Shown here: positions 1 through 16,673 of the stretch, piece by piece
Layout: every line of letters begins with the position of its first letter
Position numbering within the stretch: position 1 is the first letter of the stretch
Assembly (NCBI GenBank): GCA_020638095.1
Contig: JACKJF010000004.1
Span: 558,001 to 622,000 of the forward strand
Source of the DNA: Hyphomicrobiaceae bacterium
GTDB lineage: Bacteria > Pseudomonadota > Alphaproteobacteria > Rhizobiales > Devosiaceae
DNA: 64,000 bases
Reading direction: 5' to 3'
Translations under genes and position numbers: made by a program
Notes under the pieces: model-generated
The model's database searches: none
Told to the model about the DNA's origin: nothing
The model's input: only the letters and a program-made list of their open reading frames with translations

Positions 1-353
1 TTGGCCTTCGACGACAGGGCATGCTTGAGGGCGAGTGCCCGGACGCGCTTCGGCAATTCGATCGCATGGCTGCGGGGGGTCGGACCGAAAGCCCGGCCGC
101 CGCCACGGAAGATGTTGGACCGGCGCGAACCGTGACGGGCGCCGCCCGAACCTTTCTTGCGCACAAACTTCTTGCCGGTGCGCGAGATTTCCGAGCGGTT
201 CTTGACGTCGTGCGTGCCGGCCTGACGCTTCAGCAGCTGATAGCGAACCATCCGCTGCAGAATGTCGGCGCGCGGCTCGAGGCCGAAAATCGCGTCGCTG
301 AGAGCAACCTTACCGGCCGATTTGCCGTCAAGGGAGGTGACTGAATAGTCCAT
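1..353 (-). CDS. rplD: 50S ribosomal protein L4 (partial, runs off the left edge)
   Basis: N-terminal about 117 residues of ribosomal protein L4, a 23S rRNA-binding protein lining the exit tunnel and, in E. coli, the S10-operon autoregulator. The start [11 protein letters not shown] and the basic [21 protein letters not shown] loop are typical of L4. The ATG overlaps the rplC stop by one base (TAATG), which indicates translational coupling. The C-terminal part lies outside the window. The family assignment is secure. Confidence 0.93.
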   Translation of the reverse strand, partial: MDYSVTSLDGKSAGKVALSDAIFGLEPRADILQRMVRYQLLKRQAGTHDVKNRSEISRTGKKFVRKKGSGGARHGSRRSNIFRGGGRAFGPTPRSHAIELPKRVRALALKHALSSKA

Positions 354-1078
354 TATGCATTCTCCCCTTCAGCGGCTTCCACGGCCGGAGCGGCAGAACC
401 GTTGGGCGCATCGAACGAGCCGGGGAACTGTGCCCCCTCGGGCTTCGGATGCTTCACCGCATCGCGAACCATCACCCAGCCGCCCTTGGCGCCCGGAACC
501 GACCCGCGGATCATGATCAGGCCGCGTTCCACGTCCGTGCGCACAACCGTCAGATTCTGTGTCGTCACGCGGACGTCACCGAGGTGGCCGGCCATCTTCT
601 TGCCCTTGAACACCTTGCCGGGGTCCTGGCTGTTGCCGGTCGAACCATGCGAGCGGTGCGAAACCGACACGCCGTGCGAGGCACGAAGGCCACCGAAATT
701 GTGGCGCTTCATGCCGCCGGCAAAGCCCTTGCCGATCGAGGTACCGGTCACATCGACCAGCTGGCCATCGACGAAATGGTCGGCCTTGAACGCCGCGCCA
801 ACGTCGATCAGGTTGTCGTCGGTCACGCGGAACTCGGCGACGAAGCGCTTCGGTTCCACCTTGGCGACGGCAAACTGGCCGCGGCGGGCCTTGTTCACGT
901 TCTTCACCTTGGCCTGGCCGGCGCCCAGTTGCAGGGCGGTATAGCCATCCTTGTCCTTCGTCCGCTGGCCCACCACCTGGCAGTTCTGCAGGCCGAGCAC
1001 CGTCACCGGAACGTGCGTGCCGTCCTCGGTGAAGATGCGGGTCATGCCCAGCTTTTGTGCGATCAAACCAGAACGCAT
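353..1078 (-). CDS. rplC: 50S ribosomal protein L3
   Basis: Ribosomal protein L3, a primary 23S rRNA binder needed for early 50S assembly. About 241 residues, starting [16 protein letters not shown], with the conserved [13 protein letters not shown] loop and the [23 protein letters not shown] segment. An upstream in-frame start at 1114 is possible, but 1078 matches the family N-terminus and has GAGAAGG a few bases before it. It is the second gene of the S10 operon, with rpsJ upstream and rplD downstream. Confidence 0.96.
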   Translation of the reverse strand: MRSGLIAQKLGMTRIFTEDGTHVPVTVLGLQNCQVVGQRTKDKDGYTALQLGAGQAKVKNVNKARRGQFAVAKVEPKRFVAEFRVTDDNLIDVGAAFKADHFVDGQLVDVTGTSIGKGFAGGMKRHNFGGLRASHGVSVSHRSHGSTGNSQDPGKVFKGKKMAGHLGDVRVTTQNLTVVRTDVERGLIMIRGSVPGAKGGWVMVRDAVKHPKPEGAQFPGSFDAPNGSAAPAVEAAEGENA

Positions 1079-1159
1079 CGGTTTTACCTTCTCATTTGGC
1101 GTCAGCCGGGTCATTGGCGATCAAGAGGACCCTGTAGTGGCTGGCGCGGAATGCTCCAA

Positions 1160-1468
1160 TCAGAGCTTGATTTCGACATCGACGCCTGCAGCCAGATCCA
1201 GCTTCATCAGGGCATCGACGGTTTGCGGTGTCGGCTCCACAATGTCCAGAAGACGCTTGTGGGTCCGAATTTCGAACTGGTCGCGGCTCTTCTTGTCGAT
1301 GTGCGGCGACCGGTTGACGGTGAACTTCTCGATCCGGGTCGGCAGAGGAATGGGACCACGCACCTGGGCGCCGGTCCGCTTGGCCGTCGACACGATCTCG
1401 CGCGTCGAGGCGTCAAGGACGCGGTGATCGAACGCTTTGAGCCGAATGCGGATATTCTGACTGTTCAT
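1160..1468 (-). CDS. rpsJ: 30S ribosomal protein S10 / NusE
   Basis: Ribosomal protein S10 (102 aa), a 30S head protein that also acts as transcription factor NusE in antitermination. The sequence [19 protein letters not shown] and the [35 protein letters not shown] core are near-universal. It lies 68 bases after tuf and 81 bases before rplC, so the str and S10 operons are contiguous here, as usual in alphaproteobacteria. Confidence 0.97.
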   Translation of the reverse strand: MNSQNIRIRLKAFDHRVLDASTREIVSTAKRTGAQVRGPIPLPTRIEKFTVNRSPHIDKKSRDQFEIRTHKRLLDIVEPTPQTVDALMKLDLAAGVDVEIKL

Positions 1469-1536
1469 ATGTTTGTTCCCGATCTTGAGGCGATGCGGAC
1501 ACTAGCCCGCACCGCGTCAGATATGTCCGGACCCCT

Positions 1537-2727
<1,191 letters not shown>

Positions 2728-2779
2728 TTCTTTCTCCTTCGGCGCCTGAAAACGCCAACTCAGATTAGGTCAGCGCCAA

Positions 2780-4870
2780 TCAGGCGTATTTCTTCTTGAC
2801 TTCTTCGGACACGGCGGCCGGAACCGGCTCGTAATGGTCGAATTCCATCGAGTACTGGGCGCGGCCCTGGCTCATCGAACGCAGCGTGTTCACGTAGCCG
2901 AACATGTTGGCCAGAGGCACGAAGGCGTTGATCTGGGTCACGACCCCACGGGCCTCGGTGCCCTGGATCTGGCCACGGCGGGAATTGAGGTCGCCGATCA
3001 CGTCGCCCATATAGTCTTCCGGGGTCACCACTTCGACCTTCATCACCGGCTCCAGAATCTGCGGTGCCGCCATGCGGATCGCCTCAGCGAAACCAGCCTT
3101 GGCCGCGATTTCGAACGCCAGCACCGAAGAGTCGACGTCGTGGTAGGCGCCGTCGGTCAGGGTGAAGTGAATGTCCACCAGCGGGAACCCGATCTGCGGA
3201 CCCGCATTCATCACCGCCTCGGCACCCTTCTGGACGCCCGGGATATATTCCTTCGGCACGTTGCCGCCCACCACCACGGATTCGAACACGAAACCGGAGG
3301 CCGGCTCGCCCGGCTGGATGGTGAACTTGATGCGCGCGAACTGGCCCGAACCACCCGACTGCTTCTTGTGGGTGTAGTCGTGCTCGACCTTGCGGGTAAT
3401 CGCCTCGCGATAGGCCACCTGCGGCTGGCCGATATTGGCCTCGACGCCGAACTCGCGCTTCATGCGGTCGACCAGGATGTCGAGATGCAGCTCGCCCATG
3501 CCGGCAATGATCGTTTCGCCGGATTCTTCGTCGGACTTGACGCGGAAGCTCGGATCTTCGGCAGCCAGGCGATTGAGCGCGATGCCCATCTTTTCCTGGT
3601 CGGCCTTCGACTTCGGCTCAACCTTGATCTCGATGACCGGATCGGGGAACTCCATCCGCTCAAGGATCACCTGCGCGTTGGAGGCGCAAAGCGTGTCGCC
3701 AGTCGTCGTGTCCTTGAGACCGACGATCGCGACGATATCACCCGCAAAGCCTTCGGTGATCTGCTCACGCGAATTGGAGTGCATCTGGAACATGCGGCCA
3801 ATGCGCTCGCGCTTGCCCTTGACCGTGTTTTCCAGCTGCTGGCCGGTTTCGAGCTTGCCCGAATAGATGCGGCAGAAGGTCAGCGAGCCCATGTGCGGGT
3901 CGTTGGCGATCTTGAAGGCCAGCATCGAAAGCGGCTCGTTATCGTCAGCGTGGCGCTCGACTTCAGCTTCGGTTTTGGCATCGATGCCCTTGATCGCCGG
4001 AACGTCGATCGGCGCAGGCAGGAAATCGATCACCGCATCAAGAAGCGGCTGCACGCCCTTGTTCTTGAACGCAGATCCGCAAAGGATCGGGAAGAACGTC
4101 ACGTCGCACGTACCCTTGCGGATCAGACGGCGCAGCGTGTCGTTGTCGGGCATTTCGCCTTCGAGATAGGCTTCCATCGCCGCGTCATCGACCTCGACCG
4201 CGGTCTCGATCATCTTTTCGCGGTACTCTTCGGCCTTCGCCTTCATGTCCGCCGGAATCTCGACCACGTCCCACTGGGCGCCGAGCGACTCGTCGCGCCA
4301 GACCAGGCCCTTCATCTCGATGAGATCGACAAGGCCCTTGAATTCGTTCTCGGCACCAATCGGCAGTTGAAGAACGATCGGGGTCGCGCCAAGGCGCGAC
4401 TTGACCATCGAAACCGAGCGGTAGAAGTCGGCACCGATCTTGTCCATCTTGTTGACGAAGATCATGCGCGGCACGTGATACTTGTCGGCCTGCCGCCACA
4501 CGGTTTCCGTCTGCGGTTCAACGCCGGCATTGGCATCCAGAAGTGCGACCGCACCGTCGAGCACGCGCAGAGAACGTTCGACTTCGATGGTGAAGTCGAC
4601 GTGTCCCGGTGTGTCGATGATGTTGAACCGGTGCATGACGCCATTGCGATCCTTCCAGAAGGTCGTCGTGGCCGCGGACGTAATGGTGATACCGCGTTCC
4701 TGCTCCTGCTCCATCCAGTCCATGGTGGCGGCGCCATCATGCACTTCACCGATCTTGTGGCTCTTGCCGGTGTAATAGAGGATGCGTTCGGTTGTCGTCG
4801 TCTTGCCGGCATCGATGTGAGCCATGATGCCGAAATTGCGATAAAGACTAATCGGATACTGACGGGCCAT
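2780..4870 (-). CDS. fusA: Elongation factor G
   Basis: Translocase GTPase EF-G, 696 aa. It has the G1 loop AHIDAGKT (residues 17-24), DTPGHVDF and NKMDKIG, then domains II-V including the [11 protein letters not shown] loop of domain V. It catalyses ribosomal translocation and, with RRF, recycling. It sits between rpsG (19-base gap) and tuf in the str operon. Confidence 0.98.
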   Translation of the reverse strand: MARQYPISLYRNFGIMAHIDAGKTTTTERILYYTGKSHKIGEVHDGAATMDWMEQEQERGITITSAATTTFWKDRNGVMHRFNIIDTPGHVDFTIEVERSLRVLDGAVALLDANAGVEPQTETVWRQADKYHVPRMIFVNKMDKIGADFYRSVSMVKSRLGATPIVLQLPIGAENEFKGLVDLIEMKGLVWRDESLGAQWDVVEIPADMKAKAEEYREKMIETAVEVDDAAMEAYLEGEMPDNDTLRRLIRKGTCDVTFFPILCGSAFKNKGVQPLLDAVIDFLPAPIDVPAIKGIDAKTEAEVERHADDNEPLSMLAFKIANDPHMGSLTFCRIYSGKLETGQQLENTVKGKRERIGRMFQMHSNSREQITEGFAGDIVAIVGLKDTTTGDTLCASNAQVILERMEFPDPVIEIKVEPKSKADQEKMGIALNRLAAEDPSFRVKSDEESGETIIAGMGELHLDILVDRMKREFGVEANIGQPQVAYREAITRKVEHDYTHKKQSGGSGQFARIKFTIQPGEPASGFVFESVVVGGNVPKEYIPGVQKGAEAVMNAGPQIGFPLVDIHFTLTDGAYHDVDSSVLAFEIAAKAGFAEAIRMAAPQILEPVMKVEVVTPEDYMGDVIGDLNSRRGQIQGTEARGVVTQINAFVPLANMFGYVNTLRSMSQGRAQYSMEFDHYEPVPAAVSEEVKKKYA

Positions 4871-4888
4871 GATCCCAGTCCTTTCCCG

Positions 4889-5359
4889 TTACCAGCGATA
4901 GTGCGAGAACGCACGGTTGGCATCAGCCATGCGGTGCGTGTCTTCGCGCTTCTTGACAGCCTGGCCGCGCCCGTTGAGCGCATCGAGCAGCTCGCCCGAA
5001 AGGCGCTCGCGCATCGTGTGCTCGCCGCGCTTGCGGGCGCTCTCGATCAGCCAGCGGATGGCCAGTGCCTGCTGGCGGTCGGTACGAACCTCGACCGGTA
5101 CCTGGTAGGTGGCGCCACCGACGCGGCGGGAGCGAACCTCGACCGCCGGACGGATATTGTCGAGGGCCTGGTGGAACACGGCCACCGGATCCTGACGGAT
5201 TTTTTCCTGAACCATGTCGAAGGCACCGTAAACGATGCTTTCGGCAGCCGACTTCTTGCCGTGCTTCATCAGGGAATTCATGAATTTCGTGACCACGATA
5301 TCCCCATACTTGGGATCCGGGTTCACTTCTCGTTTTTCAGCGCGATGGCGACGGGACAT
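4889..5359 (-). CDS. rpsG: 30S ribosomal protein S7
   Basis: Ribosomal protein S7 (156 aa), which nucleates assembly of the 30S head and contacts E-site t[23 protein letters not shown] and the [14 protein letters not shown] motif are diagnostic. The gene starts 15 bases after rpsL and is followed by fusA; in other bacteria S7 is the translational repressor of this operon. Confidence 0.97.
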   Translation of the reverse strand: MSRRHRAEKREVNPDPKYGDIVVTKFMNSLMKHGKKSAAESIVYGAFDMVQEKIRQDPVAVFHQALDNIRPAVEVRSRRVGGATYQVPVEVRTDRQQALAIRWLIESARKRGEHTMRERLSGELLDALNGRGQAVKKREDTHRMADANRAFSHYRW

Positions 5360-5373
5360 GACTCACGCTCTCC

Positions 5374-5745
5374 TTATTTCGGGCGCTTTGCGCCGTATTT
5401 CGAACGGCGCTGCTTGCGGTCCTTGACGCTCTGGGTGTCAAGAACGCCACGCAGGATGTGGTAACGCACGCCGGGCAGGTCGCGCACGCGGCCACCGCGA
5501 ATGAGCACAACCGAGTGCTCCTGCAGGTTGTGGCCTTCGCCCGGAATGTAGGAAATCACTTCGCGTTGGTTGGTCAGGCGCACCTTGGCAACCTTGCGCA
5601 GGGCCGAGTTCGGCTTCTTCGGGGTCGTGGTATACACACGGGTGCAAACGCCGCGCTTCTGCGGGTTCGCTTCCATTGCGGGAACCTTGTTCCGCCGCGG
5701 CTTATCCTGCCGGCTTTTGCGGATCAGCTGATTGATGGTCGGCAT
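5374..5745 (-). CDS. rpsL: 30S ribosomal protein S12 with Arg at the streptomycin position 88
   Basis: Ribosomal protein S12 (123 aa), part of the decoding centre. [10 protein letters not shown] keeps Lys43, but the second streptomycin-determining loop reads GGRVRDLPG: residue 88 is Arg (codon CGC at 5484-5482) where E. coli and most relatives have Lys. Lys-to-Arg here is a classic streptomycin-resistance change in other bacteria. First gene of the str operon, behind a clear promoter at 5984-6013. Confidence 0.97.
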   Translation of the reverse strand: MPTINQLIRKSRQDKPRRNKVPAMEANPQKRGVCTRVYTTTPKKPNSALRKVAKVRLTNQREVISYIPGEGHNLQEHSVVLIRGGRVRDLPGVRYHILRGVLDTQSVKDRKQRRSKYGAKRPK

Positions 5746-5983
5746 CTAGCTCGAGCCTTTTCCAGTTGCGAGTTCAAATCTGTTCCCAAGCCGCAACGCA
5801 AATCGCGCCCTTCCGAACCGGCCTTTCGGTTCAGCGGCGCAAATCACCAGAGGAACGCACCAAGCGTTCATGCCTCAGCGATGTGTTACGTCTTGTTCCC
5901 ACGATGTGTTTGGATTTTTCTCAATCGATGCCGCGGCGGCTTCAATTGCGGTCAAATCCACGACCTACCGTGATGGTGGCCCG

Positions 5984-6013
5984 CCTATAAACCCCGATTC
6001 CCCTTTGCGTCAA
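5984..6013 (-). promoter_or_regulatory. Sigma-70 type promoter of the str operon
   Basis: On the minus strand TTGACG (6013-6008) and TATAGG (5989-5984) are separated by 18 bases. This gives a transcription start near 5976 and an untranslated leader of about 230 bases before rpsL. The leader (5746-5976) shows no coding sequence I can support. Confidence 0.6.
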
Positions 6014-6041
6014 GGCTAATGGCGACAATTTTTGCCGATCA

Positions 6042-7295
6042 TCAATCTGAAGGCGAGATCCTTGCCCGCACCTCAGGCACCGATGCAAGAAGGTCGGCAA
6101 CCGAACGGCTGGGGTTCTCCGAAACGTAGCGATCGAAAAACGCCAGACTCAGGGAATTGATGATGGCGTGGGCACGGGAAACCCCGATTGGACCCGAAAG
6201 CCCGAGCCAGGACACGATCGGCGACCAGAGTGGTGCATCGGTGAAATCGAGATGAAAGATGTCGGCAATCTCCACATAATAGGCATCCGTGCCGGAATGG
6301 CTGAAAGCGTCGCTCATGCTGCCAATATGCAGGGCAATGTCATCTTCGGTCCACCCGCCGGCACGGTCGCGTTCCGCCCGCATCACCTCGGCGCTACGCG
6401 TCAGCCACATGGCCGGTTGCGAAAGGCCATCGGTGGCAACGTCCGCCGTCATGAACGCATCCATCACAATGCAGGCCAATATCCGCTGGTCGGTGTGGCA
6501 GGCCTGAGCGGCGACAATCCCGCCGAGTGAAACGCCATAGATTCCGACGTGCTGCAAATCGAGTTTGCCACCTAGGACGCTGCCGCCGCCCGAAGCGTTC
6601 ATCAACCCGAGTTGGTCAAGGGCCAATGACACATCTTCGGCGAAGTAGGGCACGAGGCCTTGCGGATAGAAAATGCCGAAAAGTTGTGGCGCCCGGCTTG
6701 CGGGACGCGCGCTCTGGATGAGCAGAGGGTCCATCACCGCCTTGCCCAAGCCTGCGATTTCCGTCCCGTCCACAAGCGTTACCGATGCGGCGCCGCCCGG
6801 CTGATCGAGTGCGACAACGACAAACCCGTTGGAAGCCAGCTCCTCCGCCTCAAACGTGTTGAGATTGCTAAATCCGCCCAGACCGGAAAGATAGATCAGG
6901 ACCGGATAGCGTTCCCTTTGCGCAGAAACGGGCGCACCAACCTTCGCGTGCGTTTGCACGCGGCGCAACTGCTCCAACAAAAAACTCGGAAGATGCATCA
7001 GGTCGGCAATGCGCTGGGGAACCCTCGATTGGGGGGGAACATAGGGTGCCGCCTCCCCTTGCGACGGCGCACTTGGGTAGTAGATCTGGGAGACGATGCT
7101 TCGCGGACGGTCTCGATCAGGCAGAAACAACTCCGCTCTGTTTGGGTCGGTCCATTCCACGCGGATTGTGCCGATCTGAAAGGGACCTGAGGGTTGTGGA
7201 AAGGAAAAGACGGGCAACAGCCACATTGTCACCACTCCAATTGCCAGCAGAGCGCCAACCGAAGCGAGACCCACCCACACGATCCATGTTCGCAT
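6042..7295 (-). CDS. Membrane-anchored or secreted alpha/beta hydrolase (PAF-acetylhydrolase-like)
   Basis: 417-residue alpha/beta-hydrolase. An N-terminal hydrophobic segment (residues 4-30) should serve as signal or anchor. After it comes the RSIVSQIYYPS region common to PAF-acetylhydrolase/dienelactone-type esterases, then the nucleophile elbow GVSLGG and a late His (ADIFHLDF). The substrate is unknown; a lipid or short-acyl ester is plausible. The start lies 10 bases after the O-methyltransferase stop, so the two probably share a transcript inserted between the rpoC and rpsL operons. Confidence 0.7.
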   Translation of the reverse strand: MRTWIVWVGLASVGALLAIGVVTMWLLPVFSFPQPSGPFQIGTIRVEWTDPNRAELFLPDRDRPRSIVSQIYYPSAPSQGEAAPYVPPQSRVPQRIADLMHLPSFLLEQLRRVQTHAKVGAPVSAQRERYPVLIYLSGLGGFSNLNTFEAEELASNGFVVVALDQPGGAASVTLVDGTEIAGLGKAVMDPLLIQSARPASRAPQLFGIFYPQGLVPYFAEDVSLALDQLGLMNASGGGSVLGGKLDLQHVGIYGVSLGGIVAAQACHTDQRILACIVMDAFMTADVATDGLSQPAMWLTRSAEVMRAERDRAGGWTEDDIALHIGSMSDAFSHSGTDAYYVEIADIFHLDFTDAPLWSPIVSWLGLSGPIGVSRAHAIINSLSLAFFDRYVSENPSRSVADLLASVPEVRARISPSD

Positions 7296-7305
7296 TTTTA
7301 TCGGT

Positions 7306-7959
7306 TCAACTCACAATGGCCATCGCAAACCCGTCATAGCCCTTGACGCCGACGGTCTGGATCGCGGTTGCTTCCAGCTGAGGATGACCCGCGAGAAACG
7401 CGATGGCGTCGCGCGACCCGATCACGCTCGGATCGGCACTTTGGGCATCGGTCACCGCTCCGTCCCGAACCACGTTATCGCAAATGATCACGGTACCCGG
7501 CCGCGACAGCCGCACCGCCCAATCGAGATAGCCCGGATTGTTCGGCTTGTCGGCATCGATGAAGACGAAATCGAACGGTCCCTCGAGCGTCGGCAGAATG
7601 TCGAGCCCTGCCCCGACTTTGACTTCGATGACCTGCGCCAGACCCGCCCGGGCGATATTGGCGCGGGCGATGTCTGCGTGATGGGTTTCGTATTCGAGGC
7701 TGATGAGGTGACCGCCCTCCGGAAGGGCTCGACCCATGCAGATGCTCGAATAGCCACCGAGCGTGCCGATTTCGAGCAAGCGCCGCGCGCCGCTCATCCT
7801 GACCAGCATGCCAAGCAATTGACCCTGCAGCGGCGAAACGTCGATGGCCGGCAGACCGAAGCGCCGGTTGTTTTCTAGCACCCCGGCAAGGATAGGATCG
7901 TCGGGCAGCAGCGCGTCTTCGAAATACGTGTCGACATTGCGCCAGATGGTCTCGGTCAT
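7306..7959 (-). CDS. Class I SAM-dependent O-methyltransferase
   Basis: 217-residue enzyme of the catechol/caffeoyl-CoA O-methyltransferase family. The SAM-binding motif LLEIGTLGGYSSI, the acidic residue in LEYETHHADIARANI and the metal/SAM region DFVFIDADKPNNPGYLDWA are all present. It is probably soluble and methylates a hydroxyl of a small molecule. It is co-oriented with the downstream hydrolase and separated from rpoC by a strong terminator, so it needs its own promoter or readthrough. Confidence 0.85.
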   Translation of the reverse strand: MTETIWRNVDTYFEDALLPDDPILAGVLENNRRFGLPAIDVSPLQGQLLGMLVRMSGARRLLEIGTLGGYSSICMGRALPEGGHLISLEYETHHADIARANIARAGLAQVIEVKVGAGLDILPTLEGPFDFVFIDADKPNNPGYLDWAVRLSRPGTVIICDNVVRDGAVTDAQSADPSVIGSRDAIAFLAGHPQLEATAIQTVGVKGYDGFAMAIVS

Positions 7960-7970
7960 TTGATGTCTCC

Positions 7971-7998
7971 AAAAGAAAGGGGCCGCGCGGGCCCCTTT
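7971..7998 (-). terminator. Rho-independent terminator after rpoC
   Basis: A 9-bp GC-rich stem (7998-7990 with 7984-7976, loop of 5) is followed on the minus strand by CTTTT. It lies about 30 bases beyond the rpoC stop and ends the rplJL-rpoBC transcript. Confidence 0.75.
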
Positions 7999-8026
7999 CA
8001 GATCATGATCTGCGCAACAGACCGCC

Positions 8027-12238
<4,212 letters not shown>

Positions 12239-12315
12239 TCAATATCTCCTTTTCCGGCCGGGTCCGGAGTCAGTGTCCGGACCGGCTGGAACCATGGGAA
12301 TCCTGACGCGGCGAC

Positions 12316-15300
12316 TTATTCCGCCGCGTCCGCAGGCGGCAGTTCCTCGTGGACCTGCACGTCTTCATCGTCTTCGCTCATCGACAGTTCGACATCGAGG
12401 CCTAGCGAACGCATTTCCTTGACCAGGACGTTGAAGCTTTCGGGAATACCCGCCTCGAACGTCTCGTCGCCGCGAACGATGGCTTCGTAGACCTTGGTGC
12501 GGCCCGCCACGTCATCCGACTTGATCGTCAGCATTTCCTGCAGCGTATAGGCGGCGCCATAGGCTTCGAGCGCCCACACCTCCATTTCGCCGAAGCGCTG
12601 ACCGCCGAACTGTGCCTTGCCGCCGAGCGGCTGCTGGGTCACGAGCGAGTACGGTCCGATCGAGCGGGCGTGGATCTTGTCGTCGACCAGGTGGTGCAGC
12701 TTGAGCATATAGATGTACCCAACCGTCACCTTGCGGTCGAACGCTTCACCCGTCCGTCCGTCATAAAGGGTCGACTGACCCGAACCATCGAGCCCCGCGG
12801 CCTGAAGCATTTCGACAATGTCGGCTTCCTTGGCACCATCGAACACCGGCGTGGCGATCGAAACACCCCTGGAAATCTGCTCCGACAAACGCACGATACC
12901 ATCGTCGTCAAGGTCCGAAAGCTGATCGTCATTGGCGTAGAGCTTTTTGACCTGGGTCCTAAGCTCGGCAATCTTGCCCGAACGGTGATAGGCCTCGAGC
13001 ATGTCGCCGATCTTGCGGCCCATGCCAGCGCAGGCCCAGCCGAGGTGGGTTTCGAGAATCTGGCCCACATTCATGCGGCTCGGCACGCCGAGCGGGTTCA
13101 GCACCACGTCGACGGGGGTACCGTCTTCGAGATACGGCATGTCCTCGACCGGAACGATGCGGCTAACCACGCCCTTGTTGCCGTGGCGGCCGGCCATCTT
13201 GTCACCGGGCTGGATCTTGCGCTTGGTCGCAACAAAGACCTTGACCATCTTCATCACGCCCGGCAGCAGTTCGTCACCGCGCTGCAGCTTGTCGACCTTG
13301 TCGATGAAGCGCTTTTCGAGGAGCTTGCGGCTCTCTTCATACTGGGTATGAAGCGCTTCCATCTCGGCCATCAGCTTGTCGTCGTCGACGGCGAACTGCC
13401 ACCACTTCGAGCGCGGATGCGCCTCGAAAATGCTGTCGTTGAGCTTGGTGTCCGGCTTGTAGCCCTTCGGGCCCGCCGTTGCCGCCTTGCCGAACAGCAT
13501 TTCCTTGAGACGCGCATAGACGTTGCGGTCGAGGATCGACTGCTCGTCGTCGCGGTCCTTGGCCAGACGCTCGATTTCCTCGCGTTCGATGGCCATGGCG
13601 CGTTCGTCCTTGTCGATGCCATGGCGGTTGAACACCCTGACCTCGACAACCGTGCCGGCATCGCCGGGGGGAACCCTGAGCGAGGTGTCACGCACGTCCG
13701 AGGCCTTTTCGCCGAAGATGGCGCGGAGGAGCTTTTCTTCCGGCGTCATCGGCGACTCGCCCTTCGGCGTGATCTTGCCGACGAGAATGTCGCCCGGCCC
13801 GACCTGCGCGCCGATATGGACGATCCCCGCTTCGTCGAGGTTGCGCAGGGCTTCCTCTGAAACGTTCGGAATGTCGCGGGTGATTTCTTCCGGACCCATG
13901 CGCGTGTCACGGGCCATGACTTCGTAGCCCTCGATATGGATCGAGGTGAAGACGTCATCAGCCACGATGCGCTCGCTGAGAAGGATCGAGTCCTCGAAAT
14001 TGTACCCGTTCCACGGCATGAACGCGACGAGCGCATTCCGCCCCAGGGCCAGATCGCCAAGATCGGTCGACGGACCGTCGGCAATGATGTCCCCGGCTTC
14101 AACGTGATCGCCCACGACAACCAGCGGGCGCTGGTTGATGCAGGTCGACTGGTTGGAGCGCTGGAACTTCATCAGGTTGTAGATGTCGACGCCCGACTTC
14201 GACGGATCGGTTTCCTGCGTCGCCCGGATGACGATACGGGTCGCATCGACCTGATCGACAATGCCGGTACGCTTCGACACGATCGCCGCGCCGGAATCGC
14301 GGGCCACGACCGGCTCCATGCCTGTGCCGACGAACGGCGCTTCGGCGCGGAGCAGCGGCACCGCCTGGCGCTGCATGTTCGACCCCATCAGGGCGCGGTT
14401 GGCGTCGTCGTTCTCAAGGAACGGAATCAGCGAAGCTGCCACCGAAATGACCTGCTTCGGGCTGACGTCCATGAGATCGATCTGGTCCTTCGGGACCAGC
14501 GACACGTTGCCCGCGTGGCGGGCCGTCACCAGATCGTTGGCAAGCTCGTTCTTGGCGGTCAGCTTGGCGTTGGCCTGGGCCACGTTGTACTTGGCCTCTT
14601 CCATCGCCGAGAGATATTCGACATCGTCGGTGACCTTGCCGTCCTTGACCTTGCGGTACGGCGTCTCGATGAAGCCATACTTGTTGACCCGTGCATAGGT
14701 CGCAAGGTTGTTGATCAGGCCGATATTCGGGCCTTCCGGCGTCTCGATCGGGCAGATACGGCCATAATGGGTCGTGTGCACGTCGCGCACCTCGAAGCCA
14801 GCGCGTTCGCGCGTCAGGCCGCCCGGGCCCAGCGCCGAAAGACGCCGCTTGTTGGTGATTTCGGCCAGTGGGTTGGTCTGGTCCATGAACTGGCTGAGCT
14901 GCGACGAGCCGAAAAACTCGCGAACCGCTGCCGCGGCCGGCTTGGCGTTGATCAGGTCCTGCGGCATCACCGTGTCGATTTCGACCGATGACATGCGTTC
15001 CTTGATCGCCCGCTCCATGCGCAGCAGGCCGAGCCGGTAGGAATTCTCCATCAACTCGCCGACCGGACGCACGCGGCGATTGCCAAGATTGTCGATATCG
15101 TCGATTTCGCCTATGCCGTCGCGCAGCTGCACGAGGGTCCGGACCACTTCAACGATGTCCTCGCGGCGCAGCACCCGCACCGTGTCGTCGGCATCGAGAT
15201 CGAGGCGCATGTTCATCTTCACGCGGCCGACGGCGCTGAGATCATAGCGTTCGGCGTCGAAGAACAGCGACTGGAACATTGCCTCGGCCGTCTCGACCGT

Positions 15301-16452
15301 GGGCGGTTCGCCCGGACGCATGACGCGGTAAATGTCAAAGAGCGCGTCTTCGCGGCTCTCGTTCTTGTCCGCCGCAAGCGTGTTACGGATATAGGCGCCC
15401 ACCGTCACGTGATCGACGTCGAGGATCGGAAGCTCGTCAAAACCCTTCTCAAGCAGTTTCTTGATCAGGTTCTCGTCGAGTTCATCACCGGCCTCGGCAT
15501 GAATGATGCCGGATTTCATGTCCACAAGGTCTTCGGCGAGGAACGTGCCGACCAGCTCTTCCGGGGCAACCAGAAGATTCTTGAGCCCGTTTTCCGCCAA
15601 TTTGCGCGCCTGGCGCACGGACATCTTCTTGCCCGCCTCGAACACCACGTCGCCGGTATCAGCGTCGATCAGATCGGTGTTGAACTTCGCACCCTTCATC
15701 TTTTCGGGGTCGAACGGACGGCGCCAGCCTTCCTTGGTGTGCTCGACGGTGATGTGATCGTAGTAGGTCTCGAGGATTTCCTCGGCATCCATGCCAAGGG
15801 CCTTGAGCAGCGACGTCACCGGAATCTTGCGGCGGCGATCGATACGCGCATAGACGATGTCCTTGGCGTCGAATTCGATGTCGAGCCAGGACCCGCGATA
15901 AGGAATGATCCGGCCGGCGAACAAAAGCTTGCCCGACGAGTGCGTCTTGCCTTTGTCGTGGTCGAAGAACACGCCCGGCGACCGGTGCATCTGCGAAACG
16001 ATCACGCGCTGCGTGCCGTTGATGATGAAGGTGCCGTGCTGAGTCATGAGCGGCATGTCGCCCATGTAGACTTCCTGCTCCTTGATGTCCTTGACGGACT
16101 TGGCGCCGGTGTCCTCGTCCACTTCAAAAACGATCAGCCGGAGCGTCACCTTCAGCGGCGCCGCAAAAGTCATGTCGCGCTGGCGGCATTCGTCAACGTC
16201 GAATTTCGGGGGTTCGAATTCGTAACGCACGAATTCCAGCGATGCCGTTCCCGAAAAATCCGTGATCGGAAAAACCGACTTGAAGACGGCCTGCAGCCCC
16301 TCGTTGGGCCGGCCGCCTTTGGGTTCATCCATCAAGAGGAATTGTTCGTAGGATGTCTTTTGAACCTCGATGAGGTTCGGCATCTCCGTGACTTCGCGAA
16401 TTGAGCCGAAAGATTTCCTAACCTTCCGGCGTCCGTTGAACGTGGTCGCCAT
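12316..16452 (-). CDS. rpoB: DNA-directed RNA polymerase subunit beta with Asn at the rifampicin His526 position
   Basis: Beta subunit, 1378 aa, start [16 protein letters not shown]. The frame opens further upstream (16509), but 16452 fits the family. The rifampicin pocket reads [20 protein letters not shown] then [10 protein letters not shown]. Residue 534 is Asn (codon AAC, 14853-14851), aligning with E. coli His526, while the Asp516 and Ser531 equivalents are unchanged. H526N is a known rifampicin-resistance substitution. Upstream lies rplL with a partial terminator between them. Confidence 0.98.
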   Translation of the reverse strand: MATTFNGRRKVRKSFGSIREVTEMPNLIEVQKTSYEQFLLMDEPKGGRPNEGLQAVFKSVFPITDFSGTASLEFVRYEFEPPKFDVDECRQRDMTFAAPLKVTLRLIVFEVDEDTGAKSVKDIKEQEVYMGDMPLMTQHGTFIINGTQRVIVSQMHRSPGVFFDHDKGKTHSSGKLLFAGRIIPYRGSWLDIEFDAKDIVYARIDRRRKIPVTSLLKALGMDAEEILETYYDHITVEHTKEGWRRPFDPEKMKGAKFNTDLIDADTGDVVFEAGKKMSVRQARKLAENGLKNLLVAPEELVGTFLAEDLVDMKSGIIHAEAGDELDENLIKKLLEKGFDELPILDVDHVTVGAYIRNTLAADKNESREDALFDIYRVMRPGEPPTVETAEAMFQSLFFDAERYDLSAVGRVKMNMRLDLDADDTVRVLRREDIVEVVRTLVQLRDGIGEIDDIDNLGNRRVRPVGELMENSYRLGLLRMERAIKERMSSVEIDTVMPQDLINAKPAAAAVREFFGSSQLSQFMDQTNPLAEITNKRRLSALGPGGLTRERAGFEVRDVHTTHYGRICPIETPEGPNIGLINNLATYARVNKYGFIETPYRKVKDGKVTDDVEYLSAMEEAKYNVAQANAKLTAKNELANDLVTARHAGNVSLVPKDQIDLMDVSPKQVISVAASLIPFLENDDANRALMGSNMQRQAVPLLRAEAPFVGTGMEPVVARDSGAAIVSKRTGIVDQVDATRIVIRATQETDPSKSGVDIYNLMKFQRSNQSTCINQRPLVVVGDHVEAGDIIADGPSTDLGDLALGRNALVAFMPWNGYNFEDSILLSERIVADDVFTSIHIEGYEVMARDTRMGPEEITRDIPNVSEEALRNLDEAGIVHIGAQVGPGDILVGKITPKGESPMTPEEKLLRAIFGEKASDVRDTSLRVPPGDAGTVVEVRVFNRHGIDKDERAMAIEREEIERLAKDRDDEQSILDRNVYARLKEMLFGKAATAGPKGYKPDTKLNDSIFEAHPRSKWWQFAVDDDKLMAEMEALHTQYEESRKLLEKRFIDKVDKLQRGDELLPGVMKMVKVFVATKRKIQPGDKMAGRHGNKGVVSRIVPVEDMPYLEDGTPVDVVLNPLGVPSRMNVGQILETHLGWACAGMGRKIGDMLEAYHRSGKIAELRTQVKKLYANDDQLSDLDDDGIVRLSEQISRGVSIATPVFDGAKEADIVEMLQAAGLDGSGQSTLYDGRTGEAFDRKVTVGYIYMLKLHHLVDDKIHARSIGPYSLVTQQPLGGKAQFGGQRFGEMEVWALEAYGAAYTLQEMLTIKSDDVAGRTKVYEAIVRGDETFEAGIPESFNVLVKEMRSLGLDVELSMSEDDEDVQVHEELPPADAAE

Positions 16453-16620
16453 GCCAGCTCCTTGGTGTTCGAAAATGTCGTGGAGGCAAAAGTCCAAAAA
16501 TCCGACCATCCGCCGTCGGTTTTCAGGACCGGTGCCCGGCCAAACTCAAATGCATACGCCGCACTTTTGGGAAATCCGTGCGAGGATTTCAGATTCGGCC
16601 ACCTCAATGCAACTCGGCCG

Positions 16621-16650
16621 AAAAGCGCGAGGCGGTCGCCCGCCCCGCGC
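16621..16650 (-). terminator. Attenuator-like hairpin between rplL and rpoB
   Basis: An 11-bp GC stem with one G-T pair (16650-16640 with 16635-16625, loop of 4) is followed on the minus strand by only four T residues. It lies about 25 bases after the rplL stop. Partial termination at this point is known in E. coli, where it lowers rpoBC relative to L7/L12; the same role is inferred here. Confidence 0.65.
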
Positions 16651-16673
16651 CAACACATTTGAATGCGCCGAAC

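Noticed and set aside
2834-5464. Very long open frame (876 codons) antisense to fusA/rpsG
   Set aside because: It is the mirror of highly conserved genes in GC-rich DNA; its translation is Arg/His/Asp-rich low-complexity sequence with no family resemblance. Similar mirrors at 8153-10048, 10595-11860 and 15409-16404 oppose rpoBC.
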